Positions 1 to 12,519 of a stretch of 64,000 bases of DNA are shown piece after piece. Every line of letters starts with the position of its first letter. Position 1 is the stretch's first letter. This DNA is from Varanus komodoensis (taxonomy: Eukaryota; Chordata; Lepidosauria; Squamata; Varanidae), in NCBI RefSeq assembly GCF_004798865.1, contig NW_025336479.1:5241715-5305714 (forward strand). The letters are read 5' to 3'. Made by a program: the position numbers and the translations under genes. Below the pieces are notes generated by a model, which was not told the DNA's origin, made no database searches, and worked only from the letters and a program-made list of their open reading frames with translations.

Positions 1-504
1 GTGTCTTGAAGGCCCATGTAGCAAGCCACTCTCAATGGTACAGAAGGGTGCCAAACTGATACCTACAACCTGGATCAAGCCCTGATCATTACTTCTCTGG
101 GGAAGGAAAGCTTCTGGCTTGGAATGAACGGCTTGTCCAATCATCCTCTGGACCTGTCTTCCTCAGCCATTCCCGGAATAGTTCATTTCTTTAAAAAAAG
201 TGAGGCTGGAACATTTAGTCGGTTGATGAGATTACTGCAGTGATGGTCACCATCTTAGAAGTGGACTTCCTCCTTCTCATCCAACAGAGGAGAAGCCTCT
301 TCTAAGGCAATGCAAGCCAGAACCGTCCCCCCCCTACAATTTTTTCAGTGTTTCAAGGTGCAAATTAAATCTCAGACTTTACTCAAATATCACTTTAATC
401 GAGTGACAGTGCTACTGACAAGGGAAGGGACTGCCTTGCCAGTTAAGGAAGCCATATTCTGACCTGAAAGTCCAAAGCAGTCTACTACAACCTGCCACCT
501 TTCT

Positions 505-590
505 ATTTGTTAGTCTACAACTCACATGCTCCCAGTCATTTTATGGGTGTGGTAGTCCAACATAACTGGAGGGGGACAAGATGGGAAAGG
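505..590. mobile_element. hAT-like MITE copy ('ctacaactccc' family), decayed
   Basis: TAGTCTACAACTCACATGCTCC and GGTGTGGTAGTCCAACATAACTGG are inverted halves of the family seen best at 50,795-50,935. Confidence 0.5.
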
Positions 591-1084
591 GCTACTTCAC
601 TTGCCCTGAATCTAAACATTGGCAGAAACTTGGCTGGTTCCAGTTAACCCCTGCCCCGCCCACAGCCTAGATTTTGGGGGTACCATTGGGCTTGCTAGCT
701 GCAGGTTGCAACTCCCAGCACCTCTCCAGAATGTAAGGGTGCAAGCCTATACACATTTGCTAGGAGAGAAACCCTTTTGCACTCCGTGAGGTTTATGCAG
801 AGCTGGAATTCTAATTCAGCAGCAGGGTAGGTCCCCACACAGGCTAAATCTGCTCCTACCTGTCTTATCCTAATCGAGACTACTAGGACGTTCCACAAAG
901 CCAAACAAGAACTTGGAATGTGTGCAGAGCCAATAATAGAAAGAAAATATTCTCATCCACAGATTACACATACAAGTACAAAGCATTTAACATATACAGA
1001 CATATATAGGCAATTGCCATGGAACTAAACCTTTGTAGGGCTTTCACACAGAGAGCTGCAATAAGTCGCAGATGACTTGAGAGC

Positions 1085-1165
1085 ACATTTATGTATTTGT
1101 TTATAGCTCTTGTATCCCGCCTTTCACAGTGTCTCAGGGCGGCGGCGACGACGACGACATGGCTT
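1085..1165 (-). mobile_element. LINE 3' tail fragment, antisense
   Basis: TTATAGCTCTTGTATCCCGCCTTTC, then CAGTGTCTCAGGGCGGC is the inverted 3' tail typical of L2-like LINEs and of the SINEs that borrow it. It runs into a short (GAC)n tract at the CpG island edge. Confidence 0.45.
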
Positions 1166-2910
1166 CATCTTTCGAGCATGTCTTTAGTGTATCCGTTTTA
1201 CAGGTGAAGCCAGCTACAGAAAGTTAATTTTCTAAAAGCTTCTGTTCGCTGGTAACAAAGCTAAAAGTTATACCCCGAGCCCTCGGGACAAAAGGTAGGT
1301 CGGCTGGAGCTTGCTACCCTTTCAAATGACCGCGTATGCTGCGGCTCGCCCAGCCCTGCGCTTACTCGAGAGTAGACATGCCCGGGTTTGCACCGTGCGG
1401 CTGCTGGCTGTGCAACGCGCGAGTTACTTGGGAGCCACTTCCTCGGAGCAGTGAGGCTGCCGAAAAGCCCGGCCCGGGCAGCAGCGGCGACCGCACGGAC
1501 CCTCTGCAGGCGCGCTCCGAGGAGCGCCTTCTGGACACTGCGGGCTCGCCCGCCCGCCCGCGGCTCCTCGCATCCCATCCCCGCCTCCGCTCGGCTCTTC
1601 CTTACCCGAGGCGGGGCGACTGGCTGCCAAGGAGCTGAGCGGGGCTCGTCGTCCCCCCAGAAACTGCAGCGGCGGCGGCGCTCGAAGAAGACTGCAGGGA
1701 CGCCGCGAGGGGAAGCGGCGGCGCCACAGCGGTCTCTGCCGCGATTGGCTGGCTGCTCCTCAGCGCGGCAAGCCGGGCGGGAGGCGGCCGGCTGGGCCCC
1801 ACTCGGTCCGCGTGCGCCGGCATGGAGCGCAACTTGAGCGCCGGGCTGAGCAACGGGTCGGCGGAGGCGGCGGGCGCGGGCGGCAAGGCGGAGGTGGCCG
1901 CGTGGGCTTTCGGCGCGGTGCTCTCCGTCATGTATGTGGCGGGCGTGACGGGCAACGTGTACACGCTGGCGCTGCTGTGGCGCTCGGGCCGCTGCGCCCG
2001 CGGCGCGCCCCTGTCGGGCTCCATCGCCAGCCTGGCGCTGGCCGACCTGCTCTACCTGTGCTCCATCCCGTTCATCGTGGGCACGTCGGTGGCGCAGGAC
2101 TGGTACTTCGGCGAGCTGGGCTGCCGCGTGCTGCTCAGCCTCGACCTGCTCACCATGCACGCCAGCATCTTCACGCTGACCGTCATGTGCACCGAGCGCT
2201 ACCTGGCCATCACCCGGCCGCTGGCCACGCGGCACCGGGCGCGCCGCTTCCGCAAAGCCACGGCCGGCGCCATCTGGGGGCTCTCGCTGCTGCTCACCCT
2301 GCCCATGATGCTGATGGTCACGCTGAGCCGGAGCGGCGACGGCAAGCACATCTGCGCCCCGACCTGGAGCCCCGACGCCTACCGGCTCTACCTGACGGTG
2401 CTCTTCACCACCAGCATCCTGGCCCCCGGACTGATCATCGGCTGCCTCTACGCCCGCCTGGCCACCACATACCTCGACTCGCAGAGGAACCCTCCGCGCA
2501 AGCGGGAGCCCAAGCGCTCCCCGCGCCAGAAAGTCCTCATCCTGGTCTTCACCATCGTCTTGGTGTTTTGGGCTTGCTTCCTGCCCTTCTGGATCTGGCA
2601 GCTGGTGTCCCTCTACCATGGGCCCCTCGGCCTCCCGCCGCACACCCAGAAGTGCATCAACTACCTGGTCACCTGCCTGACCTACAGCAACAGCTGCATC
2701 AACCCCTTCCTTTACACCTTGCTTACCAGGAACTACCGCGAGTACCTGCGCAACAGGCGCAGCAACTTCTACCGCTTCACCTCTTCTTTCCGCAAGAGGA
2801 GCGCCAACTTGCACTGCTCCTGGAGGCGATCCACCTCCTCTGACACCCAGTACGAGTCCGGATCGGAGGGCCTGAGCATGGCCGTGTTGAGGGACTGCAA
2901 GTGAACCCGC
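1130..2910. promoter_or_regulatory. UTS2R: CpG island covering the UTS2R 5' region and coding exon
   Basis: The sequence changes abruptly from AT-rich, CpG-poor DNA to very GC-rich, CpG-dense DNA at about 1.13-1.33 kb and back again just after the UTS2R stop. The stretch upstream of the start codon (about 1,330-1,821) is rich in CpG and GGC/GCG runs and has no clear TATA box, which fits a CpG-island promoter plus 5' untranslated region. The exact transcription start cannot be placed from sequence. The first 30-40 bases overlap a decayed LINE 3' tail. Confidence 0.7.
1822..2904 (+). CDS. UTS2R: Urotensin-II receptor (class A GPCR), single coding exon
   Basis: A complete 360-residue seven-transmembrane receptor. 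Urotensin-II receptors bind the cyclic peptides urotensin II and URP at the cell surface and signal mainly through Gq. Visible features are two N-glycosylation sequons (N4, N11), GN in TM1 (44-45), LALAD in TM2 (71-75), the C101-C178 pair expected to bridge TM3 and ECL2, D108 at the ligand-binding 3.32 position, ERY at 125-127 in place of DRY, FWACFLPFW in TM6 (249-257) and NPFLY in TM7 (294-298). The TM3 segment LTMHASIFTLTVM and the TM7 segments YLVTCLTY and NPFLYTLLTRNYR closely match mammalian UTS2R as I know it. The N-terminus is shorter than in human. The start was chosen because it is the first in-frame ATG before TM1, with purine at -3 and G at +4. The convergent OGFOD3 gene downstream matches human gene order and supports orthology rather than one of the other vertebrate UTS2R paralogues. 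Several AATAAA motifs lie far downstream (for example 7,367 and 7,641); the true 3' end is unknown. Confidence 0.93.
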   Translation: MERNLSAGLSNGSAEAAGAGGKAEVAAWAFGAVLSVMYVAGVTGNVYTLALLWRSGRCARGAPLSGSIASLALADLLYLCSIPFIVGTSVAQDWYFGELGCRVLLSLDLLTMHASIFTLTVMCTERYLAITRPLATRHRARRFRKATAGAIWGLSLLLTLPMMLMVTLSRSGDGKHICAPTWSPDAYRLYLTVLFTTSILAPGLIIGCLYARLATTYLDSQRNPPRKREPKRSPRQKVLILVFTIVLVFWACFLPFWIWQLVSLYHGPLGLPPHTQKCINYLVTCLTYSNSCINPFLYTLLTRNYREYLRNRRSNFYRFTSSFRKRSANLHCSWRRSTSSDTQYESGSEGLSMAVLRDCK

Positions 2911-3714
2911 CCCGCCCGGTTTGTTAGGAGCAGCTTCCAAACCTCCTGGAGACTCAGGTGGGCCTGGGTAAGGTAAGGAGAGAGAGTTCGGGAAGTTTTA
3001 GCAAGGGACCCAGAAGTAGAGCAGAGGCATTGTAGTAGACCTACACGCCTGGGATTGCACATCTGGATCTTTTTTGAGATGCCCCAATGACATTTTCTCT
3101 GCCATCTGAACTCAGCAGCCCTGTTGTGGCATTCGTACTCTCCCCTCCCTGCCACGGACCCACAGCAGGCTTAACCTTGAAGGCAGAAGCCTTTAAACAG
3201 TGTAGAAACTGCCAGCTTTCCTTCTGCAGCCTGCTCGTTTGTTTTCCTCTGTCCCTTCCTACATTTCTACTCTTACATGGCCACTGCTGGAGCTTGTTTG
3301 CAATGGAAGTTTGAAGAGGGATGGGGAAGGGCAGAAACAGTACCCTATGTAATAGTGGTGTTTCACACAACATCTGATTGTATTGCCCTGAGTTGGAACT
3401 TTTGGCTTTTTTAGAAGATCAGTGGTGCCAGGACAGCAAAGGAATTACTTCTACTAACTTCTCTTTCTCTTTCTTTAATAGTTCTGACAAAAGAAGAAAT
3501 GTGGCCACATAGAGTTGAATATATCTGTGTCAGTGAGCATATATGATTTCTAGGAACTATTTACAAAATTCAGTTTATTTGGTTTGCTTTTCCCCATCCA
3601 TTGTTAACTTCTACTTCATTGCTGCTATCAGCAGATTGTACAAGAAGAAGAGTTAGAACTAGATAATACCATGTTTCAGCAACTTTTGGGTATGTTGCAT
3701 GTTGAATGCCTTAC

Positions 3715-3850
3715 GGCACTGACACTGCCTGGAAGCAGTTTTCAGGATTTCTGACAGAAATGTTTACAACTTTGCTGGAAGATACCAGGAATCAAACCTG
3801 GAACCTTCTGCAAGAAACCATGTACTCGGCTGTTGAAAAATGGCCTCTTC
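3715..3850 (-). mobile_element. tRNA-derived SINE (sauropsid MIR-like type)
   Basis: The antisense of a tRNA-like head is recognisable as ATACCAGGAATCAAACCTGG, then ACCTTCTGCAAGAAACCATG, which carries an inverted B-box-like sequence. The upstream body CTGGAAGCAGTTTTCAGG also belongs to it. Two relatives occur at 5,497-5,632 and 45,850-45,985. Confidence 0.6.
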
Positions 3851-5496
3851 CTAATGGAGCTTTTAAAATGAGATTTGCCATTTTAAGCAAGCAAGCAAAA
3901 ACCCTCATCTCATAATGTCAATTAAGTTACATACAGTTCTTTTACTTAACACTAATTCTTCTAAAGTGCTACTACTCTGAAAAGGGCAACTTGGACTGGG
4001 AGAATTCCTGTTCACCTCCATTTCCATTCTTTTCCTTTTCTTTCATCCTGTCCTGGGCCTTTCTTTCATTTCTTGGAAGTCCTGGAATTCTGAAGGAAAG
4101 GGGAGGCTTTCCTTAGGTCCAAATTAGGCCTTTTCATATGCCCAGAGGGCCACACCCTTCCCCAGTCAGTTTTCCCCATCTCCCCCCCCGCCCCCCCATT
4201 CTAATAGGGCTGAAATGCCTCTCCTAAGGCTTAGTTATGGGCAGTAAGAGCTTTAAGCTACAATATGCTGTTATTTTTCCCTATTTTTGGCCACTAACAG
4301 AATGCAGCTTCTGAGAGCTTCACCAAAATTGAGCCTGACCCTCAGGCTGAAAGAAGTTCACTACCTTGCCGTAGTCGGACTTACAATATACTTTAATTAT
4401 GTGAGTTATTCTTTTAGGATAATAATATTCTGTAGAATTCTACATCTAGATAGGGGTTTGGGTTAAAAAGAACATTCATTTTTAGATAGTGGATCTGGAG
4501 CCACATACGTAGATGTTGCATTCTGAGCTAAATGCAGTCTAAATAGGCCAGCACTACCATTTTTTTGTTTTTAATTTGAGTGGATTTATTAAGAAAATGA
4601 GAAGATGGGAAGGTCAAAATCAGGATGTAGATGAGAAGGAAGACAAAGGAAAGATATGCAAGGGTGCCATTGGAAGTACTTTTAAAAACATTAAAAAGTA
4701 AACATTTTTAAAAAGTTGATTTCCCCCTTTTTTAATACATGTGCATGGATTTGGATGAAAGGCTTACACCTTTCTAGCAGTTCTAAACAGCCTACAGCAC
4801 AGGCAGACCAAATACATGCATCTGGTGATTCTATAGGCCACCTGTTCATATAGGTGTGTTTTTCCCCCTTCCAATTTTGTTATATCAGTCCTTCAACTGA
4901 CAAAAGGGAGCAGAGAATCCATTTCCCCCTCCATTCATTAAGAGCCATGAAGCAGGTAAATACTTTAAAAGAACATGTAGATCAGTGAATATTAAAGACT
5001 GTTCCAGTACACAATTTACCTGTGTAATAACCTCCTTCTGAAAAGAATCAACTCCTGGACATGGGCAAAGCGTAGGTTTAAAAGAAGCATTAGCTGCATC
5101 ACACCACCAGTATTAGCTGAATCAGACAATCCCTTGTTAAAGAGAAGTTGCAGTATCTGACAGACCAGAAACAAAAGTTGTTTAGATGCACAGTCACAGC
5201 AGGTCATTGCTAAAGTAGCAAACCACAGATTAGGCATTTTCTGATGATGCCCGTAAGTGGTTTCTCAAACTCCCAAATACGCCCACAGATCCAAAAAGAT
5301 TGAGGATCCCTTCTTTAGAAAATTCTTTCCGAACAGTACACACACAATGCTAATCTCTACTGGCAATATCACTGGGATTAAACCCACCCAGAGAATGAAT
5401 TAAATATTGCTTAACAAACAGTTTGAAACATGGGTTACTGAGGAGCTTAGGAAAATGCTTAATATATTTGGCTCACAAAGCCCAGTATTGTCTGCA

Positions 5497-5632
5497 CTGG
5501 CCGGCAGTAGCTCATCCAGCATTGCAGTCAAGCTTCTTTCCTAGCATTACCTGAAGATGCCGGGGATCAACCCTTCTGCCTGCCGAATGTGCTGTAGTGG
5601 GGAGCTGCAACCACTCCCTGAGCTGCTTTTCT
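5497..5632 (-). mobile_element. tRNA-derived SINE (same type as 3,715-3,850)
   Basis: GGCCGGCAGTAGCTCATCCAG, then ACCTGAAGATGCCGGGGATCAACCC and TTCTGCCTGCCGAATGTGCTG follow the family layout, with heavy mutation. Confidence 0.5.
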
Positions 5633-7784
5633 ATGCATAGTTTTGCATTTCAGAACTCCTTGAACTTAACTTTGATTTCCACTTGAGAGAGCTGGAAAGG
5701 GCAGTCTGGGTAGTCTTTTCACCAGGTGATTTTGGGGGTGTGGGGGGAGAATGGTTGCCAGAGTGCTCCGTTGTTGATGCACAAGTCTTTATTCCCTTCT
5801 TTGGTTTTCATGTCTGAAGGAGATAACGAAGCAGCAGCAGTGTGTTCAGATTGCAGCTGCTGGCTGAGGATCTGCTTTACAGTGATCTCTGTGGATCCTT
5901 TCGGTGATTCTACCAGATGATAAAGATGTGCCTGGGTACCTCCAGAGCAGGTGAACCTGGAATTGCAACTGCATTCAGCGGGATGCAGTTACAGGTCTGC
6001 CAGCCACTGAGAAGCTTGATTGAGTCGAGTTCCTAGTCCTGGGGCCAAAATAATCTGTCTTTGGATATTGGGAAGGTCAGTGGGGTTTGGAGGATGCAGA
6101 GCAGCTGCGTTCACTCCCCTGCCCCCTTGGTTCCTCCATGCTTGCAAGGACATATGCCTGACTCAAGCTTTTGTGGGGTGAAGGGGAGAATTAGCACTAA
6201 GCATGTAGGAGCAAGCAGAGTCTCCAACTGTGTCCAGAGCCAGAGCCTATTCTCACCCTTTGCCCAAGGCATTGCGATTAGGGGTGTGAATTCACTCTGT
6301 CATGGCGATTCCCCTTAACCTTCAAGCCTAGGTAACAGCATATTTCCGCTGCAAGGACTTCATAAATATGTTTTAGATACTTAAGAAAACGGAGTCCATA
6401 AATACTTGTGGGTTCTTCTTGTGAGCTAGTGAATGTTCCAAAGTGTTCTGGCATCTCTAATATGTTCAGATTCATTCTGATGTTTATTATTTCAGTTGTG
6501 CAGCTCTAAGTGGCTTAATCAGGAAAGGTGCTAAATTGCATTCGATTGTTTTCCCATTATTTTATTCATTGAACTGCTGCAAATTGCTCTTCTAAGATTC
6601 AAAGGCGGGTGGCCTCTCCAGCTAGTGCCATGCAGCTATGCTTTTCTCTCACTGGGCATGAGAAGAAGCCAGGCTCTTTCTCCCCGAATAAAAGGCTGCT
6701 GCAATGCACATCAGGGCCTCTGCCAGCCTGCCTGCCCTGAAAGGTAAAGCAGCATGGGGTTCATTGGGAGGTGGTAAAGCAAGCTGTGAGCTGTGATCTC
6801 TTGCAACTTCAGTTCTTCAAGGCTTCCTCCTAAATCATGGCATCCTGGGGAGAGGAGCCTTTCCATATGCTCGCATCTGTACTCAATCAAGCTGACCTTC
6901 ATGATGAGCAGCTTTCAGAGTAGCCAGCCTTGACCAGAAATCGGAATAGAGGAAGGGAAGGGTTGCTGTGATGGGGTACAGTAATGGCAGAGGTCAGTTA
7001 ACACCATCACATGAAGCTCCCACTGCATGGTGCACCTGATGTGTCTGGTGTAACAGGTGAAACGGCCTTTAGCTGCTCCTGGGTGCCAACTCTGCTTTCT
7101 ACTCATATACAGATAAGTCTGTATACCGAGACCATTAGAACATGGCATTTCACCAACATATATAACAGGCAGGTATACATCAGTGTTCACCATGTATGCA
7201 CACTTTTCACTTTTGTCATGGGAACACAATTGAAGAGCTACTGCCAGTTGTGTTTTCTGAACATGGGTGCATACATATGGCAAGCTTACTTAGGCCCATG
7301 GGTGCTTTTCTGCTTCTTTGTTTTCACACACGTCTTAAGCAAGCTTAAGCTATAAATAAGTGTTGAAATAAAATTCATTTTATCTTTAAAAGTAGATTTC
7401 TTTTTGGTGGTTTGGCTCTTTATTCCCTTTGCCTGGCATGTTTTTTTTGTTGGTCTTGGTTAGTTTCTAATTGCCACCAGTTCTGTTTTTGCTTAAGCAG
7501 TGAATGAACCTTTCCAACTTGTTTGGGGTATCTTTTTTCTTCCTGTATCCCTACTGAGTTTGTTAATGCTTTTGCTTTTCTTTTTAAAGAAAACAGTCCA
7601 AGTTTTTGTTGTTGTTGATTTCTTCCTTTCTGTGTTTTGAAATAAAACTCCCTATCCATAATTGAACATTACACTGTACATTTTTAATAAGTGCACAATG
7701 CTCTGCAGCTGGCAGCACATGTGACATGGAGACTGAAGGAGACTTGGGTGTCCTGATTACCAGTTCAAACAAATGGCTAAGGGG

Positions 7785-7875
7785 CATCTAAGGCTGATAT
7801 TCCGTGCTTGCTTACTTGGGAGCAAGGTCCATTGAACCCAAAGGGACTCGCTTCCAAGTCGATGCTTAGGAGTGT
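7785..7875. mobile_element. MITE copy ('tacttgggagtaag / tgcaatcctatgcat' family)
   Basis: GCTTACTTGGGAGCAAGGTCCATTGAACCC and GGACTCGCTTCCAAGTCGATGC form an imperfect hairpin typical of this small reptile repeat. Further copies are at 32,983-33,150, about 40,165-40,390 and 47,835-47,895. Confidence 0.5.
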
Positions 7876-9519
7876 ATCTTGTGCCATTTCTTGTTATTAC
7901 TTTTTTTTGTGCCAGTGAAGAAGCCGAGAGCAACATTTGATTGTCGGGAAGGGACTGGGAATTGGACCTGTAAATCAACCAGAGCAGAGGTCAAACAGAC
8001 CAAAGCAAAGACAGCAGCAACAGGAATTCTCTGTCCAATCCCCATTTTTATTTCTGTGCAATGACAGCTGAAACAAAGGCAGGGCCCCACATCATCGACA
8101 GCTGTGATGAGGGGATGGCAGTGGCTACCACTTGTCTTTCCCCTTTATAAGAAACCAGGACTGCCCAAATCCCCTCTTTCCTATAACTGAGGAAGATGCC
8201 AGAGCCCGGTCCCCGTATTTTTGCAACTGGCCAGCCTGGATTTCTCACAGCAAAAGATGCTGGCAGGCCTTGGAATAAGGAGGACTCTTGTACTTTCAGC
8301 AGCTGGTGGCAGTGAGATGTGTGGCAGCCCTTCCAGCATGAGGCTGCACTGACTGAGGCTACTTTCTTGCTTAACATTGCCTCTGCTGTGTGGTACAGGA
8401 GCCACGTTTAGGTCAGAGCTTGGCGATTGTTGCTGCGCTCTCCGCTTTCCACATAGGGAAGACCTTTTTGTTTCCTAATATCACTCATCACTTACTGTCT
8501 TTAGTACTGTCTTTTAAATAAGACGGCACTCAGACTTTTATTTTGCTAGTCCCCTTGAGAAAAGATATAGCAGTGTCAATAGCAAAAGGCATGTGGAGCA
8601 CCTGGAAAACAAGATCTCCTCTTTTTCAGTTTCACAAAGCTTCTTCCCATTTGCCCAGGAGGAAGCTTCTAACTTGCCTCGGGTGACAAAAGGAACTCTT
8701 TACAAACTCATTTGTGCAGCTGGGCCTCACAGTAACACAATGGGATTGCCTCAAGATGTGTGTGTGCACAGCTGGGCTGATGGAAGCCGACTTCTCTGCC
8801 TCTTCTCTCCTGCAATTAGTAAGACGTGGAAGTTCTGTGAGGTGCAGCTGCACCACCCCCCCCCCCTTAAAATACTACTGAGGGTGAGCTGCAGTGCAGA
8901 CTGGAGGTGGGGTCCGAGGTCACTGGGTGGAGGCACCTTCTGTGAGCAAAGCCCCTCTGTCTACAGAAGGAAAATCCTGGTCCCAGCCCACCTTGTATGC
9001 TACAGCTTAGCAGAGAACCCTCACTAAGAGATGCCTTGCAAAGGAAATGCTAAAATTAAGTTTCAAGGGGTTTGCATGTGCTGCTTTAGGGGCAGTGGAG
9101 AGATTTCTCATATTCATGGTAAGCCTTGTTTTATTGCCCTTCACATCAACTGGAATGCAGCTTCCTTCTCTTTCCTTCTTCTTTAATTACAAGTTGTCAG
9201 TTTCATATTTGAAAATTGTCAGGACTGCAGCTGCGCAATTTCTCAGTAATTATGCTACAGAGTTATTGCTTTGCATCCTAGGGAATAAATACAATTAAGT
9301 GGGATAGGAAAGCCAGGCTGGGACACAGCACTTCTTCCCCCACTGATTTTTAAAGATCCAGTTATTGTCCAAGGCACAAGAGCAGGAAAGACCAAATTTG
9401 TTCCAATCAGTTGGCAACCCGAACAACACCGGCTCAGTGTAGATACACATGCATAAAAGACTAAGCTGCATTTGTAGGTCCAGTTCTTGTGTTGGTAGGC
9501 CCAGTTTTGGAACTGAGAA

Positions 9520-9735
9520 GAATCGTTGTTGCCATTATGTTGTCGCCAACTTATGGTGATCCTATGAATGAATACCCTTCTAAACCGCCCTGCTCAGCTC
9601 CTGTAAACTCAAGGCTGTGGGTTTCTTTATGGGGTCAATCCATCTCATAGATGACCCTCCTCCTCTTTTTCTGGGTGTGATGCTTCCTAGCATGATTATT
9701 TTCTCCAGAGAGTCTTGCCTTCTCAGTCCAACAGC
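9520..9735 (-). mobile_element. Decayed interspersed repeat, probably LINE-derived
   Basis: GTTGTCGCCAACTTATGGTGATCC, then ACTCAAGGCTGTGGGTTTC, CAATCCATCTCATAGATG and TTTTCTCCAGAGAGTCTTGCCTTC resemble a repeat frequent in squamate genomes. It is antisense to its usual poly(A) orientation. I cannot name the family securely. Confidence 0.5.
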
Positions 9736-9965
9736 CAAATTGCATTTTGGAAATGCTTTCAGGGGAGTATGTGTGTGCTGCACTTCAACGGGCAGCAGGA
9801 TTGAAGGCAAAGAATGTGAGATTGCAAATGCTAGCCTGTTGTAACTAAAGCTTCTACTGCCAGCAACTATGCCTTGGGAAAGGCATGTCACCCCTTTACA
9901 AGTGGGGAAAAACTGCGCAACAGCTGTGAAACCACAAACAGTTGGTGGTTCAGTGGAAGGGTGTT

Positions 9966-10165
9966 CATAGAATCATAGAAGAGTAGAGTTTGGAAGGGGC
10001 CATGAAGGTCATCAAGTCCAACCCCCTGCTGTTGCAGGACACCACGTCATACCATCCCACTCAGAAGGCTGTCCAGGTTCTTTTTGAATGTCTCCAGTGT
10101 GGGAGAGCAGCTGGTTCCACGGTCATATTGCTCTGGGGAAGGGCAGCTCAGGTTTTTGTGAACTT
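9966..10165 (-). mobile_element. CR1-type LINE 3' end, antisense
   Basis: CATAGAATCATAGAAGAGTAGAG, then GGAAGGGGCCATGAAGGTCATC and AAGTCCAACCCCCTGC are the inverted CR1 3' end. It is followed by antisense 3' UTR/ORF2 end (GGTTCCACGGTCATATTGCTCT). Confidence 0.75.
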
Positions 10166-10725
10166 TAAAAGCAAGGGAATTTCAAATGACTGCTGAGAAG
10201 GCTGCTCTTCCAACATCTTTTCCCCAACTCCATGTGTGAATGATGCATGGAAACGCTCTCAGCCAGCATCACCCAAGGCATTTTCCTTTACCTAGGTCTA
10301 AGTGAAAGCTTGAATATAGCAAGTATGCAGTTGTATGTGAAAACTGGATGAGTGTTTATTTGATCATGGTTTCACAAGCGGAACAGCTATGAAAATGCAG
10401 GACTGTTACGTGAAACCAATGAAAAACGATGCGGAAAGGGAGAATGGCCAAAGCAGGGTGTTGTGCAAATTGAGCGATCGTGAGAGGCGTGCCGATAGCA
10501 GTGCAGCTCTGCGTAAGGCATCCCAGCCGCAAGTCGCTAATAGTTATCAAATCACTGAATGGAGCAGAACGTCACTCTCGTGAGAACTATAATCCAAAAG
10601 GGATCAGAGAGAGAGCTGCTCTGGAGTTCTTTAATGTAATGAGCCACTTGGTAAATGTTCCTCTCACTTTTGTCACAGCTGCGCCACGAGGTATTTCTGT
10701 TGCGCTGGTTTCATGTGATTAAATA

Positions 10726-10767
10726 GTTATTACTTGCTAAAGGTCTGTTATTACTGGCGAAAGGTCT
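10726..10767. repeat. Two tandem 21-bp units
   Basis: GTTATTACTTGCTAAAGGTCT is followed directly by a copy that differs at two positions. It lies at the right edge of a CpG-containing patch (10,370-10,770). Confidence 0.85.
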
Positions 10768-11239
10768 GTTAAATTTGGAGAGGTGGAGGCTCATCCTCAG
10801 CCCTGCTCATTACACCTTTTCTCTAAGGAAAAACCTTGCCTGACCCCAAGCCCTTGCTTCATCTACCAAAAGGGCAGTGGCTTCATTGCCAAATGGAACG
10901 GTGGGAGCACATTTTAAATGTCAGAATCAACAGGAAAGACACATTTGCATATTTCACAGATGGCTCATCAGGTCCTTCACCATCTTACAGCCAAAGCAGA
11001 CAAGATGGGGAAGCCACCTTTGCATTGTCGCATGTCTGCCTTGTTGATGAGTGAAGTGCGTGCTATTTTTAGTGGAAGGTACATACAGAGGGTACATCTG
11101 GTCCAGCATTCTGTTCACAGGGTAGCAACCGGCTGGGCCTGGGTGCAGCAATACCCTCTCGCCAGGGCTCCCCAGCCTTCTCTGTCGTATACGTTAACCT
11201 GCCAACTAGTATGCAGAAGTAGGCCATCTGACACCCTCA

Positions 11240-11345
11240 TGATTTTTTTACTTCATCTCCCATTGTCCTCAGTCAACACAGCCAATGGTCAGGGTTTATG
11301 GGAACTGTAGTCCCAAACCTTTGGACAATAGCAGGTTCTCTGCCA
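11240..11345. mobile_element. hAT-like MITE copy ('ctacaactccc' family)
   Basis: ACTTCATCTCCCATTGTCCTC, then GCCAATGGTCAGGG and TGGGAACTGTAGTCCCAAACC form the usual inverted halves. A further sauropsid repeat motif (CATCTGGTCCAGCATTCTGTTC) lies just upstream at 11,095-11,120. Confidence 0.55.
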
Positions 11346-12519
11346 CTGAATTAAGCTGCCTCACTAGTTTTGCACTCTGTACATGGTTTGTGCCATCCTA
11401 AATGCCCATCCTTTTTTTCCAAGTAACAAACTGTAAGTTATGGAGTACTAATCCAATCATATGATTGAATGTAGTTCTAAATATCAACATTTATTTTCCG
11501 CTCCAGTTGAACTTTAAATGAAAAAGGAAGCCTCTGTAATGCTGATGAGTCCTGCTCTTAAAGACAGTGAACAAATGATTGGTGATTGAAAAGATAAACA
11601 CACTTCCTTCACTGGGTCTGTATGTTCTGAAACATCACCCAATTGTTATGAGAAACAGCTAAGCCATACACAAATTTTGATGCAGCTCATTATTTGCCCA
11701 AGGAATTTATATCAATCAGCCATGGATGGTAGTAATGTCAATTACAAAATCAGTGTTTAATTGTTCTTATTGAGGCCAATTAAATTCTATTTGGAAAACA
11801 AATTCAAATTAGTATTTGCATGTAGGATGCATGGGTGTGTGAAATAAAGCCCTAACCTCATTAGAAAATGGGAAGGAATTCAAAATCTCTAATCTCCCTA
11901 TTATTTGGATTATGCAATGTAATCAAAAGGAGGAAAATATTCCAAAGGTGCCGAAGACTGGCATTAATTCTAGAACTTTGCCCAACATGTTTCAGGATTC
12001 CTGTTTTTTCCCCCCTCAAAGGTATGTTCCATTTACAACACCTTTCACAAAGAACAAGAAAGAAGATTTTGCTACCCACCCCTCCGTCTCAGATATGGGC
12101 ATCCATCCTTTTGTCTGTCTTAGGTTTGGGGAAGAAGGAAATGCCAAAAGGTAAATGTGTTGTCACTGTTTGGGGCAAGTTTGCGCTAATTTTTCCGCTC
12201 ACCATGAGAAAGAGGACAATCTTCTGTTCCATAACTTCCTGTTTATATAGCTATCCAGTAATCTAGCATGTAGGAGAATATTCCTTGAGTGATCCATGTA
12301 TATTGCCATCCAACCCGATTCCAATTAAAAACCATTGGGAGAAAAAACAAGCAGGTAACACTGAAAAGACAGAAGTGCTCTTGAAACAGCTCTCACACAG
12401 CAGACTTGGGGAACAGGCAAAGTTGTCGGCAAAACATCAGTACAAAAAGGGCAAACGTTATTTTGGTCTGCCTTGATGGAAATACCGCTTCAGAATCATG
12501 CTAAGTACTTGCTCTCCTT

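Noticed and set aside
1261-2940. 559-codon open frame on the - strand across UTS2R, and a 343-codon frame on + in another phase
   Set aside because: They are antisense and shadow frames of a GC-rich receptor gene in which stop codons are rare. They are low-complexity in Gly, Ala, Pro, Arg and Gln and have no domain.
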